Assembly (NCBI GenBank): GCA_030685235.1 | Contig: MU839099.1 | Location: forward strand, 434,001-498,000 | Source: Copromyces sp. CBS 386.78 | Taxonomy: Eukaryota; Ascomycota; Sordariomycetes; Sordariales; Sordariaceae | Length of the DNA: 64,000 bases | Direction: 5' to 3' | Part shown: positions 1-11,070 of the stretch, piece by piece | Layout: the number at the start of each line of letters is the position of its first letter | Numbering within the stretch: the stretch's first letter is position 1 | Program-made: the position numbers and the translations under genes | Notes under the pieces: generated by a model | Database searches by the model: none | What the model was told of the DNA's origin: nothing | The model's input: only the letters and a program-made list of their open reading frames with translations

Positions 1-2351
1 GGGCGGGCACGGCGGGAGGCGCAAACCCAGGGCTCTTTTGGGTCGTTTGAATTGATTGTCACGATTACCGGTATGGCTGGGATGATTCGTTGGTCATTAT
101 TTACACGGATGAGTATGCTTGCTGCCATTGTCTTGTTCAGTCAAAGTTGGCCAAATGGGATAACGCTGACCCAATCTCCAATCAGGTTTTGGGTGCAGAA
201 GTCCCGTCACCTGGAGGTTGGTGACAAGTCATGAAATCTCTGGGAGATACTGCCTGAAGCCATCACAGACAGTCATCTCGCCAAATCTGATCCCCCAACC
301 GCGCCGGTCAGTAAGTACATAGCAGAGCAGCAGGACGGGTGGGAAGGTCCAAAGACGGCACAGCTATCAAGCGACAGCTTCGTTCCTTCCCGTCCTGCGC
401 ACTGCAGCATGCGATGCGAACTGCACCTTGACGGCACGGCACACCTTTTTAAGCGCCAAGAAGGCAGGAAGTTGAAACGAAACAGCTGTTTGGAAGGAAG
501 AGTGAGAAATTCCGTCCACTCAGGTGCTCCTTCCCCACGACTGTTCAAGTTGTGGTTAGCGTGTGCAGTGTGGAAGGCAAGGCTGCACACTAGAGGTATG
601 CATAATACCCCACTCAACTCGGGTGTGCAGGTAACTTATGCTTCGTATAGTGTAAGTGGGCGTAGGCGTGGTGGTTGGATGGATGGTGGTGGAAGAGAAC
701 TTGAAAGAAAAGTGACTGCAGTACCCCCAAGCAATACTTTCTTTGCTTATTTCCATTCACCATGATCGAACGTCTAGAATACGTACTAGTTACTGGGTAG
801 AAGCTTTGCGTTGAAGATGGGGAAACATTGATGAAGCTGATGGATAACATCGTCGTCCTTCTCTCAGTCTTGGTCGGGCATCCGAGCTTCACATGCGCGC
901 CGAAGACCGTCTTTGACGTCGATGGTCGGTCGGGACATATATAGCCTAAACCCTACGAACCACGCAAAAAAAAAGAAAAAAAACCCCTCACCAGAGGAGA
1001 TAATACAGGAAGTATTAAGTTACGTTCGGGAACTTTTCTGCTGAAACGAAGTTCTTGGACTTCGTCAAACGGTCCGAAGGTCACGAACGACCCCCGCCTA
1101 AGAAACGCAACGCAACACATCCTGCCATCAAGGTACACACCCTCGACACCATCGACCATCATCTTCTTCAAAAACAACACCACCATCCATGTAAGCACCA
1201 TGTAGCATTTGTTGCGCACCCTCTTCGCTCTCTTGTTGCAAATAAAGAGAAAATGCACGACGCAGTGGTAAAGAGATATGGAAGGATTGGAAGGAACCGG
1301 TGAGATGAACAAAAGAAGAAGGTCTCATTCGGGCAAGGACAGAAATCGTTGTGTTTGTGTTGTGTTGCATGCAGGGGTCGTGCAGTGGACTTTTTATGTT
1401 TTCTGGTCTTTGCTTTTTATCAGTCAGTTTGAGGATCCTGTGGCAGAAGGCGAAAGTAGCGGACCAAAACTTTCAGGCTGGCGTGCGAATCGCTTGACAG
1501 AATTGGAACTGGAAGGGTAAGGTATTATCGCTCATTCCCACACTTCGCGTCCGGTTAAGGTAGTTTGTAAAGTGAGAGTGGTATTGCTGAATACAGTAAG
1601 CTGTGATGAATGGATGGGTGATGAGATTCGCGTCACGATAGTAACACTTACCCCAGATTGACCGAGTTCCTCCGAGCTTCTTTTCATGATCATGATCAGA
1701 GAGCAATGGACAGGCAAACACAGGGCAAAGTGCGATGAACAGCGAGTGTAGTTCTTTAACTTGATTTGCTTTGTTTGAATTCTTTCCAGCTTTCATCCTT
1801 CAACAGGGTATAATCCTTTCCTTTCCAACCATAACAAGCCCAGCTCACGTAAGTTACATGCGTAGTTTTCCCCCTCCGAGAGTTGGTATCCTTCCTTTCC
1901 GGTCAGCCATGGGTAAATGCTACCGTCCGCCCGCCATAAAAAAACTCCATGTGATATGCAAATCCAAATGCCTCCAAAAAAAAAAAAAAAAAAAAAGAAT
2001 GTATCTCTCCTAAGAGCGGAAAGAAAAAGGAAGAAAGTTGTCCAAAATGGGTGGAAGGCCATACAATGCCATTACTTAGTTGCAATCCCAGTCCAAGAAG
2101 ATTGCAAAGAGTGAACGCCATTGCCCTTACCAACCCGTCCTCCTCACGTTCCCATCCGTCCATTGATCCTATCCAGTAGTGTGTCGTCGTAAAAGTCCCT
2201 TTCCTCTCTCCTGGTCTTAATTGCCTCGCGGCAACGTCTAAAGACAAACTCTTGGAGTTTTTGTGTATATAAAAAAGGTGTTATGAGGATGAAAGAAAAA
2301 TGTGTTCCAGTAAACCAGCCTGGAAGAAAGCGGATTTACTTTTGCTACCGC
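1..2351. other. Gene-free left edge
   Basis: I find no convincing gene here. Open frames are short, start mostly at non-ATG codons and resemble no family I know. The composition is ordinary, without RIP-like A+T enrichment. A long poly(A) run lies near 1975-1996, and the part next to 2352 is the 3' flank of the minus-strand transcription factor gene. A gene starting left of the window cannot be excluded. Confidence 0.6.
1975..1996. repeat. Poly(A) homopolymer tract
   Basis: An uninterrupted run of about twenty A residues ends just before GAATGTATC. It lies in intergenic DNA downstream of the minus-strand transcription factor gene. It is simple-sequence DNA, and its length may vary between isolates or be hard to call in an assembly. 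Confidence 0.8.
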
Positions 2352-4456
2352 TTAGATGAGCAAGTAATCCCATCCCTTGACCTGCATGACATCTCGCCAC
2401 TTGACGTAAGGCTCTTGTTGCTGAGAAGATGAAGTGCCTGCTGCCGCCTTGGAAGCCTCGTACGCCGCCAGGGCGGCCTCATACTGCACCCAGATCTCGC
2501 GAAGGAGGACGATCATGCGGCCAAAGCTGCCCGAGTTGGCCGCGTCGCCGAGCTGGGCGATGCGGTTCTCGAAGAAGTTGCGGAAAGAGGAGCCTGACAC
2601 GCTGACGGATCCACCGATCAGGTAGACCCAGGTGAGCGAGCGGTCATACCCGTTGAACCCCGAGGGGATCAGCTGGAGGACCGCGGTGAGCTTCTCAACG
2701 AGACCCATGCAGCTAGGCTGGGCAGGATGGAAGCCCGGGACGAGGCTGCAGAGGTAGATGCGAGCAGCAAGACGGAAGGCGGCGGTGATGTTCTTGCTCA
2801 GCTGCTTAGGGCTCAGGGTCCCGTTGGCGTTGTAAGGCTCGACAAGCGTGCCCTCGTTGAGCTCGGTGTTGCTGATCTCGTCGCCAAGGCCACGAACGTG
2901 CTGGCAAAGGGTAATGTCGTCCATGCCCTGGTTCTTGAGCGACTCGAGGCAGGCAATCTCTGAGATGAGGTACATGACGCGATCCTCGCAACCCATCAAC
3001 TCACGCAAGCCGAGCGAGTGGTTGTTAACCGAAAGATGCTTGTTGCGGTAGGTGTGCGCGAACATGGGAGAACCGCCCAGCATGGTGGCGCCCAAGATGT
3101 CAATCCAAGATGTAAGTGTCATGTTGAAAGGGGTATGGGCGAGGGGCTTGGCAAGATCCGAAACAAGTCCAGCAAGATCGAGCTTCTGCACAAGCGATAC
3201 CACGGCTTGGAAATGCTGGTGCCAGGGAATATCGGGAAGAGTATCCTCAGGACGGCCAACAATGCACTGGAAGAAAATCAAGCCAAGGGTAGCATCGAGA
3301 ATTGGCTGGTGGTTCTCATCGCGATTGAGCGCCTCACACAGCCAGGTGATGGTGGCATAGCGGTGACGCATAATATCGTTGTCAATCTCCTCGCTCTGAA
3401 TACCCGTCGTAGACTTGAAGTGTTGCGCCGCAATGCTCAAGCAGCAGTGCAGGTAACCCTTGTTGTTGGCAAGTGATGGGAGAATAAGCTCGGAACTGAT
3501 TGACCCATGCTGGTTGGATTCCAGAATTGGGAAGATGGTCGGAAGAACGTGTTGAACGAAGTGGTCGAAGAGCTTCTGATCGCCCTCATCCAGCTCAACT
3601 GCCACCTGCGAAGAAGCCATCGCCGGATCGCAGGCAAAGTCGAAGAAGTTTGCATTAAAAGTCTCCTCCGTCAACGACTCCCTCCGCTCCGAGAACACCT
3701 GCTCGGTCCATTCACCTTCCAGAGGGAATGACGGGACAATTGTACCCGGAGGAGGCGGGGTCTGATATGTGCTGAAGGTTGATACTGTTGATTCACGAAG
3801 GGCCGGGACATCGTTAATGAATATTTGCCGCTCGGTCTTCATATCGATCTCATAGGGAGAGAAGGGTGGGAAGATGAACTCTCCGTTGACGTTTATTTGT
3901 GGTGTCGCAAATGGTGTGAAATCCTGGCCGCTGTGAGGGCTGTTGAAGTCGAAGCCAAAATGCGAGTCGATCGAAGCGGACCTGTTGCGATCAAGCGGGT
4001 CCGAAAAGGTTGCTGACGTCGGGAGCGAGTGCGAGAGGCCGGGCGGTGTGTTGATTGAAGTCTGAATGGTGTGCGATGACTTCTCCGAAAGCTTCTTCCT
4101 CTTGATGATCATCTTGATATCGTCCTTGTGCTTCCTCCGCAAATCGTTATTGCTCCACCACATTGGCCTCTTGTATTCGCAGCAAAGCCCGAGATGCTTG
4201 CAAGCTGTGCACATGGGAGAACCCTCGTCGCACTTCTTCCTCCTCAACCTGCATGTGTAACATCCTTCACGTCGTCAAGTCAGCTTTCCCGGTCCAGCGT
4301 TGTCGAAAAAAAGTGCGTAAGTGATAAGATAGCAGTAGTAAAGAAGGGAAACAAACCTGTCCTTGAGCGGCGATGCATCTGTGTCTTTTGCTTGGGCGCG
4401 GCATTGGTGCCGGCCTTTGCGGCCGCCTTGGTCTTGGTTGTTGTTGTGGTCGTCAT
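2352..4456 (-). CDS. acr-2: Zn2Cys6 transcription factor, probably ACR-2
   Basis: This is a fungal binuclear zinc-cluster transcription factor, expected to act in the nucleus. Two exons, 4456-4357 and 4264-2352, join across a 92-bp intron (donor GTTTGT, acceptor AAG) to give 670 residues. The intron falls in the Gly codon just before the first cluster cysteine, so the long exon alone would lose the first two cysteines. The cluster is Cys35, 38, 45, 52, 55 and 61/62 (CX2CX6CX6CX2CX5-6C) in the context GCYTCRLRRKKCDEG. A KRPMWW segment and a Lys/Arg-rich linker follow, then a Ser/Thr/Pro-rich region and a C-terminal helical domain like that of Fungal_trans_2 proteins. The cluster plus KRPMWW block matches my memory of the N. 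crassa acriflavine-sensitivity regulator ACR-2; I hold that name at about 0.55 because it was not checked by alignment. The start is the first ATG of exon 1. Confidence 0.9.
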
Positions 4457-5556
4457 GTTGACTGAGGATGTCTTCGTGATGTCTCCGTGGTGGTTGGGGG
4501 GGCGTGTTGACATTTGTACCCTTCTTGTATGGGAAGTACCTCTTTTAGGTGAGTTATGGAGCACAGCACCGGGGATCCAGGGGGGTGGTGGGGGGTGCTA
4601 GCGGAGAGGGGGTGGTCGGGACCAGGGGTGGTGAACTTCAGCTAGGCCGAGGAAAATGGGCAGGGCCTCTCTATCCTCTCGTCGGTCCAGAAGGTCCCAG
4701 GGGCAAATCGCTAGGGGGCTTATATCCAAAAACCCTCTCTTGTATCAGATTATTAAATTATTTGTATCGCCGAATGAATGACTGAATCGTGAGCAAGTCC
4801 GGCTTGCATGTGAACTGGGGTCGGAAGTTGGTTCGATGATGAACTCGTCGAGTCGAAAGACGTTTGACTGGGTAGCGTGAGGTTGAGTGTAATTAAAAGA
4901 GAGAGGGAAAAGGTTTGTTGACTGGACTGGACTGGACGACACCTGGATCTCACTATCCTTCTCTTCAATTTTGGCCTGGAGATGAGAAGACCAAACCGAA
5001 ACGTTGAGAGAGAAGTGGGCAAATTCTTATATCAGGCCCGGTCGATGGGCCAGCGTGTGGTGCAGAGCTGTGCTCGATCGGTGATTGCTCAACTGTTCTA
5101 TTTTTGAAAAGCGGGCTAATTAACTGCTTTTCCCGATTTGACCCCCTAGCTGCGTTAGTTGGTGCCCTACTGTACTGCCGTGGTATCGACGGCGGACGGT
5201 GGTACCTACGGGAGAAGCTGGTCCAAGGCACACAGGCACACGCACAACCTCACAGGCGCACAGGGCTGCTGCTGGCCTGCTGCTGTTGTCCTCACGAGGT
5301 TCCGGTTCTTCTTGCTCTTTGGACAGGGGAGGCCAAGGAATCCCGCTCATTGGTGATGGCGGTCGCCCAGAAGGTCTCACTCGGATGTGGGAGGGGACCA
5401 GGACGACCCAACAGGACCCCACCGCTGATGGTATCCAGGCCAGGGGGGATGGAAGGGCAAGGGGTACGGATGAGGGCAAGTGTCGTGTAACTAGCGGCGT
5501 GCAAGGGTAGCATCAACGCTAGGAGAGGCAGGGCATGGGCAGGTATTGACAGGTAT
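4457..5556. other. Upstream region of the transcription factor gene
   Basis: This is the intergenic stretch between the start of the minus-strand zinc-cluster gene and the left LTR of the first retrotransposon, and it should hold the gene's promoter and leader. The composition is normal up to the LTR. A short repeat of the unit GGTATTGACA lies at its right end, exactly where the retrotransposon inserted. No other gene is supported. Confidence 0.6.
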
Positions 5557-5745
5557 TGTCAGATTAGAGGGTGGATATTTGGGTTTCTGGCTATACTCAA
5601 TCTGGGTTAGCTGCCCAGCCCCCTAGATTATTAGTTTCTAGGTCCCTCTAGGATACTCTAGCACCCCCTAGACCTTCTAGGCCTTCTAGGCGAATTAGTT
5701 ACATATATTCTTTAATTAATCAATTCTATATAATTACATTTAATA
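5557..5745 (+). repeat. 5' LTR of copy 1
   Basis: This is the direct counterpart of 10882-11070. It opens with TGTCAGATTAGAGG; the outer part is almost intact and the inner part is strongly RIP-mutated. Its last bases read TTTAATA where the other LTR keeps TCTGACA. It carries the 9-bp tandem duplication (CCTTCTAGG-type unit) also seen in its partner LTR. Confidence 0.93.
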
Positions 5746-8700
5746 ATTAATAGTTTAATTTACGTATTTATAATAGAAGCGCTATAATAATCGATAATAA
5801 ATAATATCCCTACGATACTAATAATATTAACTATATTTCTATTAAAAGAATTTACTAATAAAACTATTATAGTCGTCTTTAGGACTTAAAGCGACTAGCC
5901 TAGCTAATACGAAGCCTTCAAACGATTAATTAAAAATAATTAAGACTTCAGTAATTAATTATTTAAAGAAGGGCCTATAATTTAGAAGGTCCTACCTTCT
6001 AAGCCGGAAAACTTCTTTCTTATAAAACCGGCGAAAAATCGTATATTAGCAGCGAAGAAAGAATTTATTAAATTTAATAGAAGGATCCGGGTGAAGAAGG
6101 TCGTAGCGACTATTACGATAATTATAATAAATATTATTATAGTTTAGATTTAAATTTAAATTTAGATTTAAATTAACGAAGACGGTATTAAAACCGCCGC
6201 TACTACTACCGCTTAACTCCGGCAAGAAGCTAGGGAGGATTTTAATAACGAAGAAGATTTTGAAGAGGAAGATAAATACCGTACCAAATAAGATATTAGG
6301 GAGGATATAGTAATTAACCTTACTACGGACCTTATTATAAGAAGAAAAACTATTTATAATTAGGCTAATAATATATATAATACCCGCTATAAGTATTAGA
6401 AAGACTTCGACGATATTAATACGAAAGTCTATAATTAGATGAGTACTTATATTACTAACTATTTCGCTGATACTATTTTCGAATAAGATAAATCTATTTA
6501 TAAATAGCTAAAATAGATTAAATATTAAATTAATTACCGCCCTATCGATTAAATTGCTACCGCCTAGCAAAAATATTAGGCCTTTATTAAAGAGATTGCT
6601 AAAAAATAATTTAAAGATTTTAAAAAATAGGTTTTAAATTAGGAAGTCCTTATTGCTAACGGTAAGAGATTAGGCGTTAGCGAAGCCACTTCCTTTATTT
6701 TATAATTTACTAATTTTATCGATATAACCCGTAAATATAAATTTATTTAAGCAAATAATATTTAAAAATTTAATTACGATTTAGAAAATTTGTATTTAAA
6801 TTATAAGGACGTATCCGCTAATTTTAGAAGGGTTAATATATTAGAACGTACTATATTATTAGTTAGTCAGAAAGTTATAATTTATAGCGCTTAAGGTATT
6901 AATTAATTTAGTTCGAGAGAACTTATATTTAAGAGGGAGGACGCTTTTAATTCTAATTGTAAAAAGAAGTAGAAGGTATATATAAAGAAGAAATGCGGCG
7001 CGGATAAAAATGCGAATAATTCTTTATAACCGAAAAAAAAAGGAAGATTTACGCTATTATATAAAGTATACGAACGAAACCTTTACTTAATAATATACTA
7101 TTAGTATTTAATATTTAAAATAAAAGATAACCCTATTTAGAAGTTTAATAATTCTATTTAAAAATTTATTAATAAAAATTTCGAAAAATTTCCCGAAATC
7201 CGTAAGGAAATAGAGAAGGCTAGGAATTAAATACGGGACCGCTTTATTACTTCTATATAAACTATTACTTTAAAGATTTAAAAGCAACGAAAAATCAGTA
7301 TTTCCAATTTAACGTTTTTTATTAAATAAAGTACTTTTAACGTAAATAATAGAAAGGATATTTACTTTTTTAAAAATTTAACAATTTTTAATTTTAAGGC
7401 TTCCTTTTATATTTTTAATAAAATTAATTATTTTTCTTCGTTTCGAATAATATCCTTAAAGGATTGTATTTAAATTAGAAATTTTTAAATACCTATTAAA
7501 GGTTTTAGGACCGTTAATATAGAAATATAGGGAAAAAAGGGAATTTTATAACTATAGTTAAAAAAGGTTACCTTTTACCTTAACTTCGCTATAAATTTTA
7601 TATCTTTATACTTACTTCGAAAATAGGATTTTTATTAGGATTATAAACTATTTAATAATTACTTTCGTCGGCTAAACGGCTCAATTTTCTATTTCCTTTA
7701 AGAAATTTATTATTAAACAATTTTCGAATACTTTCCCTTCTCTTTTAACCGTATTACTTTCTTTGTTCGACGAAACTGTTTTAATTTTTATATTAGCTAT
7801 TACGCGTATAAAATACTTGCCTAATTCTAATACGAACGATTTAGTTACTATAGTCTGTAAATTTTCGAATACTTATATAATGTTAAGGGCCTTAGATTTA
7901 AAAGATTAACGACTTATTAATATAATGTATATAGTATATTTAAAATTAAATAATAAATTATATGAAAATTATACGACCGAAATTTTAAATTAGGAGAATG
8001 TTTCGCCGTCGATTTTTTCGAATATAAATAAAGGAGGAGAGGTTTTAAATATCTAATATTTATTATTTATCGATAGATTAGATTCGTTTAAAATATTTAT
8101 ATAGCGATACGTATAATAGAGGTTATTATTAAAGGTTTATTTTTAATTATCGATATAATTAATTATTAGTATAGCGTTAAAGTTAAATATATTGAATACG
8201 ATAACGAATTTAATAACTAATATATTAAAAATAAATTAATTATTCGCCTTATTATTTTCGAACTTTTAATATTTAATATTTAAATTTAAAACGGCGGTAT
8301 TAAATATTTAGGGGGTATAATTAAAAAAAAAGCGTATACTATAGTAAATAATTCCTATTTCCTTTATAACCTCTAACCTTAAATCGTTTTAATAGTAATT
8401 TACCTTATTAACCGATTGTTTAAATATTTTTACAATTAGAAATCTTCTTACAAACGGTTTTATACCTTTGTAATTTACTATAAAGGGGTGTAAATTAATC
8501 CCCGAAAATCTAATTTTAACTATTTACGTATTTACGGTTGTAAGGTCTACGCGATAATAAAAATCGCCTAAAAAAAAGAGTAACGACGAAAAAAATTCTA
8601 ATTAAAAATATAAATTAGTTACTTCGTCGGCTATACTACCTTACCTATTTACTAAGTTTAGAACCCGTAAGTAAATTATATTGTCTATATTTATAATATA

Positions 8701-10881
8701 TTATTTAATGAAAGTTCAATTTATTTAGGGAACCCTAACGAAATTAAGGAAGGGCTAAGACTAATTAGTAATAAAATTTCTAATTTATTTAATAAAGTCG
8801 ATTACCTGTTTTAATTATTTACGTAGTACTTTGAACCCTTTAATGCGATTTAAAATATAGAAGATAACGGTTTTACTTAATTATTATTATTACTTTTCGA
8901 TAACGAACTATAAATAAATAATAATAATATTATTAATTTTAAATTAATTGAACTTAATATTTTACCCTTCTAAATATATTACTAACTATTCTTTTTACTA
9001 ATTCTATTATTAATTTACTAAAACCTATTTCCTTTCCGACTTTCGAACTATAGGAAGTTACTTTTAATATTAGGAAATTCGTTTAATTAGTAGGCTAGAA
9101 ATAAGGTAAAATTATTATAAAAATAGAAATTAATTATTTAATTATTAAAGGTAGTCGGTTGGATTCTATTAAGCGTTAAAATTTACCCCTAGTCCTAAAA
9201 ATTTATTATAATTTCGAATATTATAAATTAGGAGACTTCTTTAAATAAATAGAAGAAATATATTTTAATAATTATAAGGAGATAAAGTTGTAGGTTGAAG
9301 TCGATAAGGATATTTTTCGTACTAAAGGTACTTAGATTTTTAATTATATATAAATATACGTATATAAGTTTAATAAATATAGCCGCTTTTAGAAAATAAA
9401 AATTCGTTTTATAGTTAGAAAGGATTAATAGTATTATTATAGGAAAGAAATATACGCTTCTACGTTAGCCGGTCGTTCCTTTTAATCTATTATTATTTAT
9501 GCTGTTAAATTTAATTTCGAATTTATTTAATACGACGCTATAAATACTTTCGTTAACGCCTATTTCAATAAAGAAATTTATATATGTATACCCCCTAAAT
9601 ATCGAAAATATTATATAATATTCAAATTATTTAAGGCCCTCTATAATTTATAATATACTCTTCTATTCTAGTAACGAAAATTCAATAGTATTTTTAAAAA
9701 TATAAGTTTCCAATTATTATTCGAAGATCCGTATATCCTCAAATACGGTAGGATTTTAATTTTCTACTATATTAATAATATTATATTTACTTTTGACTAA
9801 AAATTATACGATGAAATTAATTAGGTAATAAAGAATTTAGAAGAGAAATATAAATTTATAAGAGGTAATAACCTTTAATAATTTTTAAGTATTGAAATTA
9901 TTCGAAATTAAGAAGTAGAATTAATTTAATTATTTTAACGGGAATATATTTATAAAATTATTAAATTTATTAAAAATCCCTATACCTTCGCCTTTATTTT
10001 AATAAGTAATAAAGAACTTCTACCCTACGATAATATAATTACCTTCAATAAAATATAGGATTATTAAATTATTATTGGATTAATAATATATATTATAATA
10101 ATTACCCGAATAAATATCGCCTTTATAACTAGCTACTTAATTCGTTACAATTATAACCCTAATCTTTAATATTATAAAGTTACTAATAAAATATTATATT
10201 ATTTTTAATTCTATTTAAATTTCTCTCTCTACTTTGGATCGTTATTAAAATTTAAAATAGTTTTAAATATTTTATATGCCGATAATGCCCTAAATTGAAA
10301 AAATTTATATAGTTTTATAATTAAATTATTCAGCGGTCTTATTTATTAGGGTATTATTAAATAGAAAACGGTATTAACCTCAATTACCGAAATAGAATTA
10401 CTATCGATCTCTAATATTATAAAGGAAATTATTGCTATTATACGTTTATATAAGGAAATTAAAATTCCTTTCGATTAGGAAGTCCTTATAATCGGTTATA
10501 ATAATATTTAAATAATCCGTATTCTAACTATTAAAGTATTATAATTAATAATTAAATTAAAGTATATTGATATTTATTATTATTAATTACGGTAGGAAAT
10601 TATAGAAGGAAGGATTGCGGTCGAATATTTGGAGATAAAGAAGATACTAGTAGACGGCTTAATAAAGGTATTAGGATAATTAGATTACGAGAAGTTCCGG
10701 AATTTAATAGGGATAGTAAACGCGCTGGTTCGAAAAGAGATAAAGATTAGGAGGGAAGTTCCCGACGACGTTCTAGAAGATATTTATAATTTAATTAGGG
10801 AAATTAATGTGCTAGAAGAAAGAAAATTATAAATAGCTTTACTTTTACCCTATTTTAGGAAGGTCTACAAGTAAGGGGGTA

Positions 10882-11070
10882 TGTCAAATTAGAGGGTAGA
10901 TATTTAGGTTTTTAGCTATACTCAATCTAGGTTAGCCGCCCAGCCCCCTAGATTACTAGTTTCTAGGTCCCTTTAGGATACTCCAGCACCCCCCAGACCT
11001 TCTGGGCCTTCTGGGCGAGTCAGTTACATATACTCTTCAATCAATCAATTCTGCACAGTCACATCTGACA
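10882..11070 (+). repeat. 3' LTR of copy 1
   Basis: This is the 189-bp right LTR. Its inner end is RIP-mutated (TGTCAAATTAGAGGGTAGAT), while its outer half is close to the un-mutated consensus and ends in CACATCTGACA. The target repeat GGTAT follows directly. It contains the doubled CCTTCTGGG unit. Confidence 0.93.

Larger units (their letters stand above)
5557..11070 (+). mobile_element. RIP-inactivated Copia-type LTR retrotransposon, copy 1
   Basis: A complete but dead LTR element of 5514 bp. It has 189-bp direct LTRs (5557-5745 and 10882-11070), TGTC...GACA ends, a perfect 5-bp target duplication GGTAT (5552-5556 and 11071-11075), and a G-rich polypurine tract (AAGGGGGT) just before the right LTR. 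The interior is saturated with A, T and stop codons. Coding traces remain on the plus strand: near 9768 the reverse-transcriptase core reads YINNIIF where Copia elements have YVDDIIF. An RNase H trace starts near 10275 (YADNA) and continues through a degraded Ty1/Copia SSTEAE-like block near 10376-10420. RNase H directly before the 3' LTR, with no integrase behind it, indicates Copia rather than Gypsy. D-to-N changes are what RIP C-to-T on the opposite strand produces. No intact product can be made. Confidence 0.93.

Noticed and set aside
5746..10881. A+T-rich interior considered as a centromere core or mitochondrial insertion
   Set aside because: Flanking LTRs, target duplication and degraded RT/RNase H readouts explain it as a RIPped retrotransposon.
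5557..11070. Gypsy-type assignment for the RIPped retrotransposons
   Set aside because: The RNase H trace sits directly before the 3' LTR with no integrase after it, and the RT core reads like YVDD of Copia elements.
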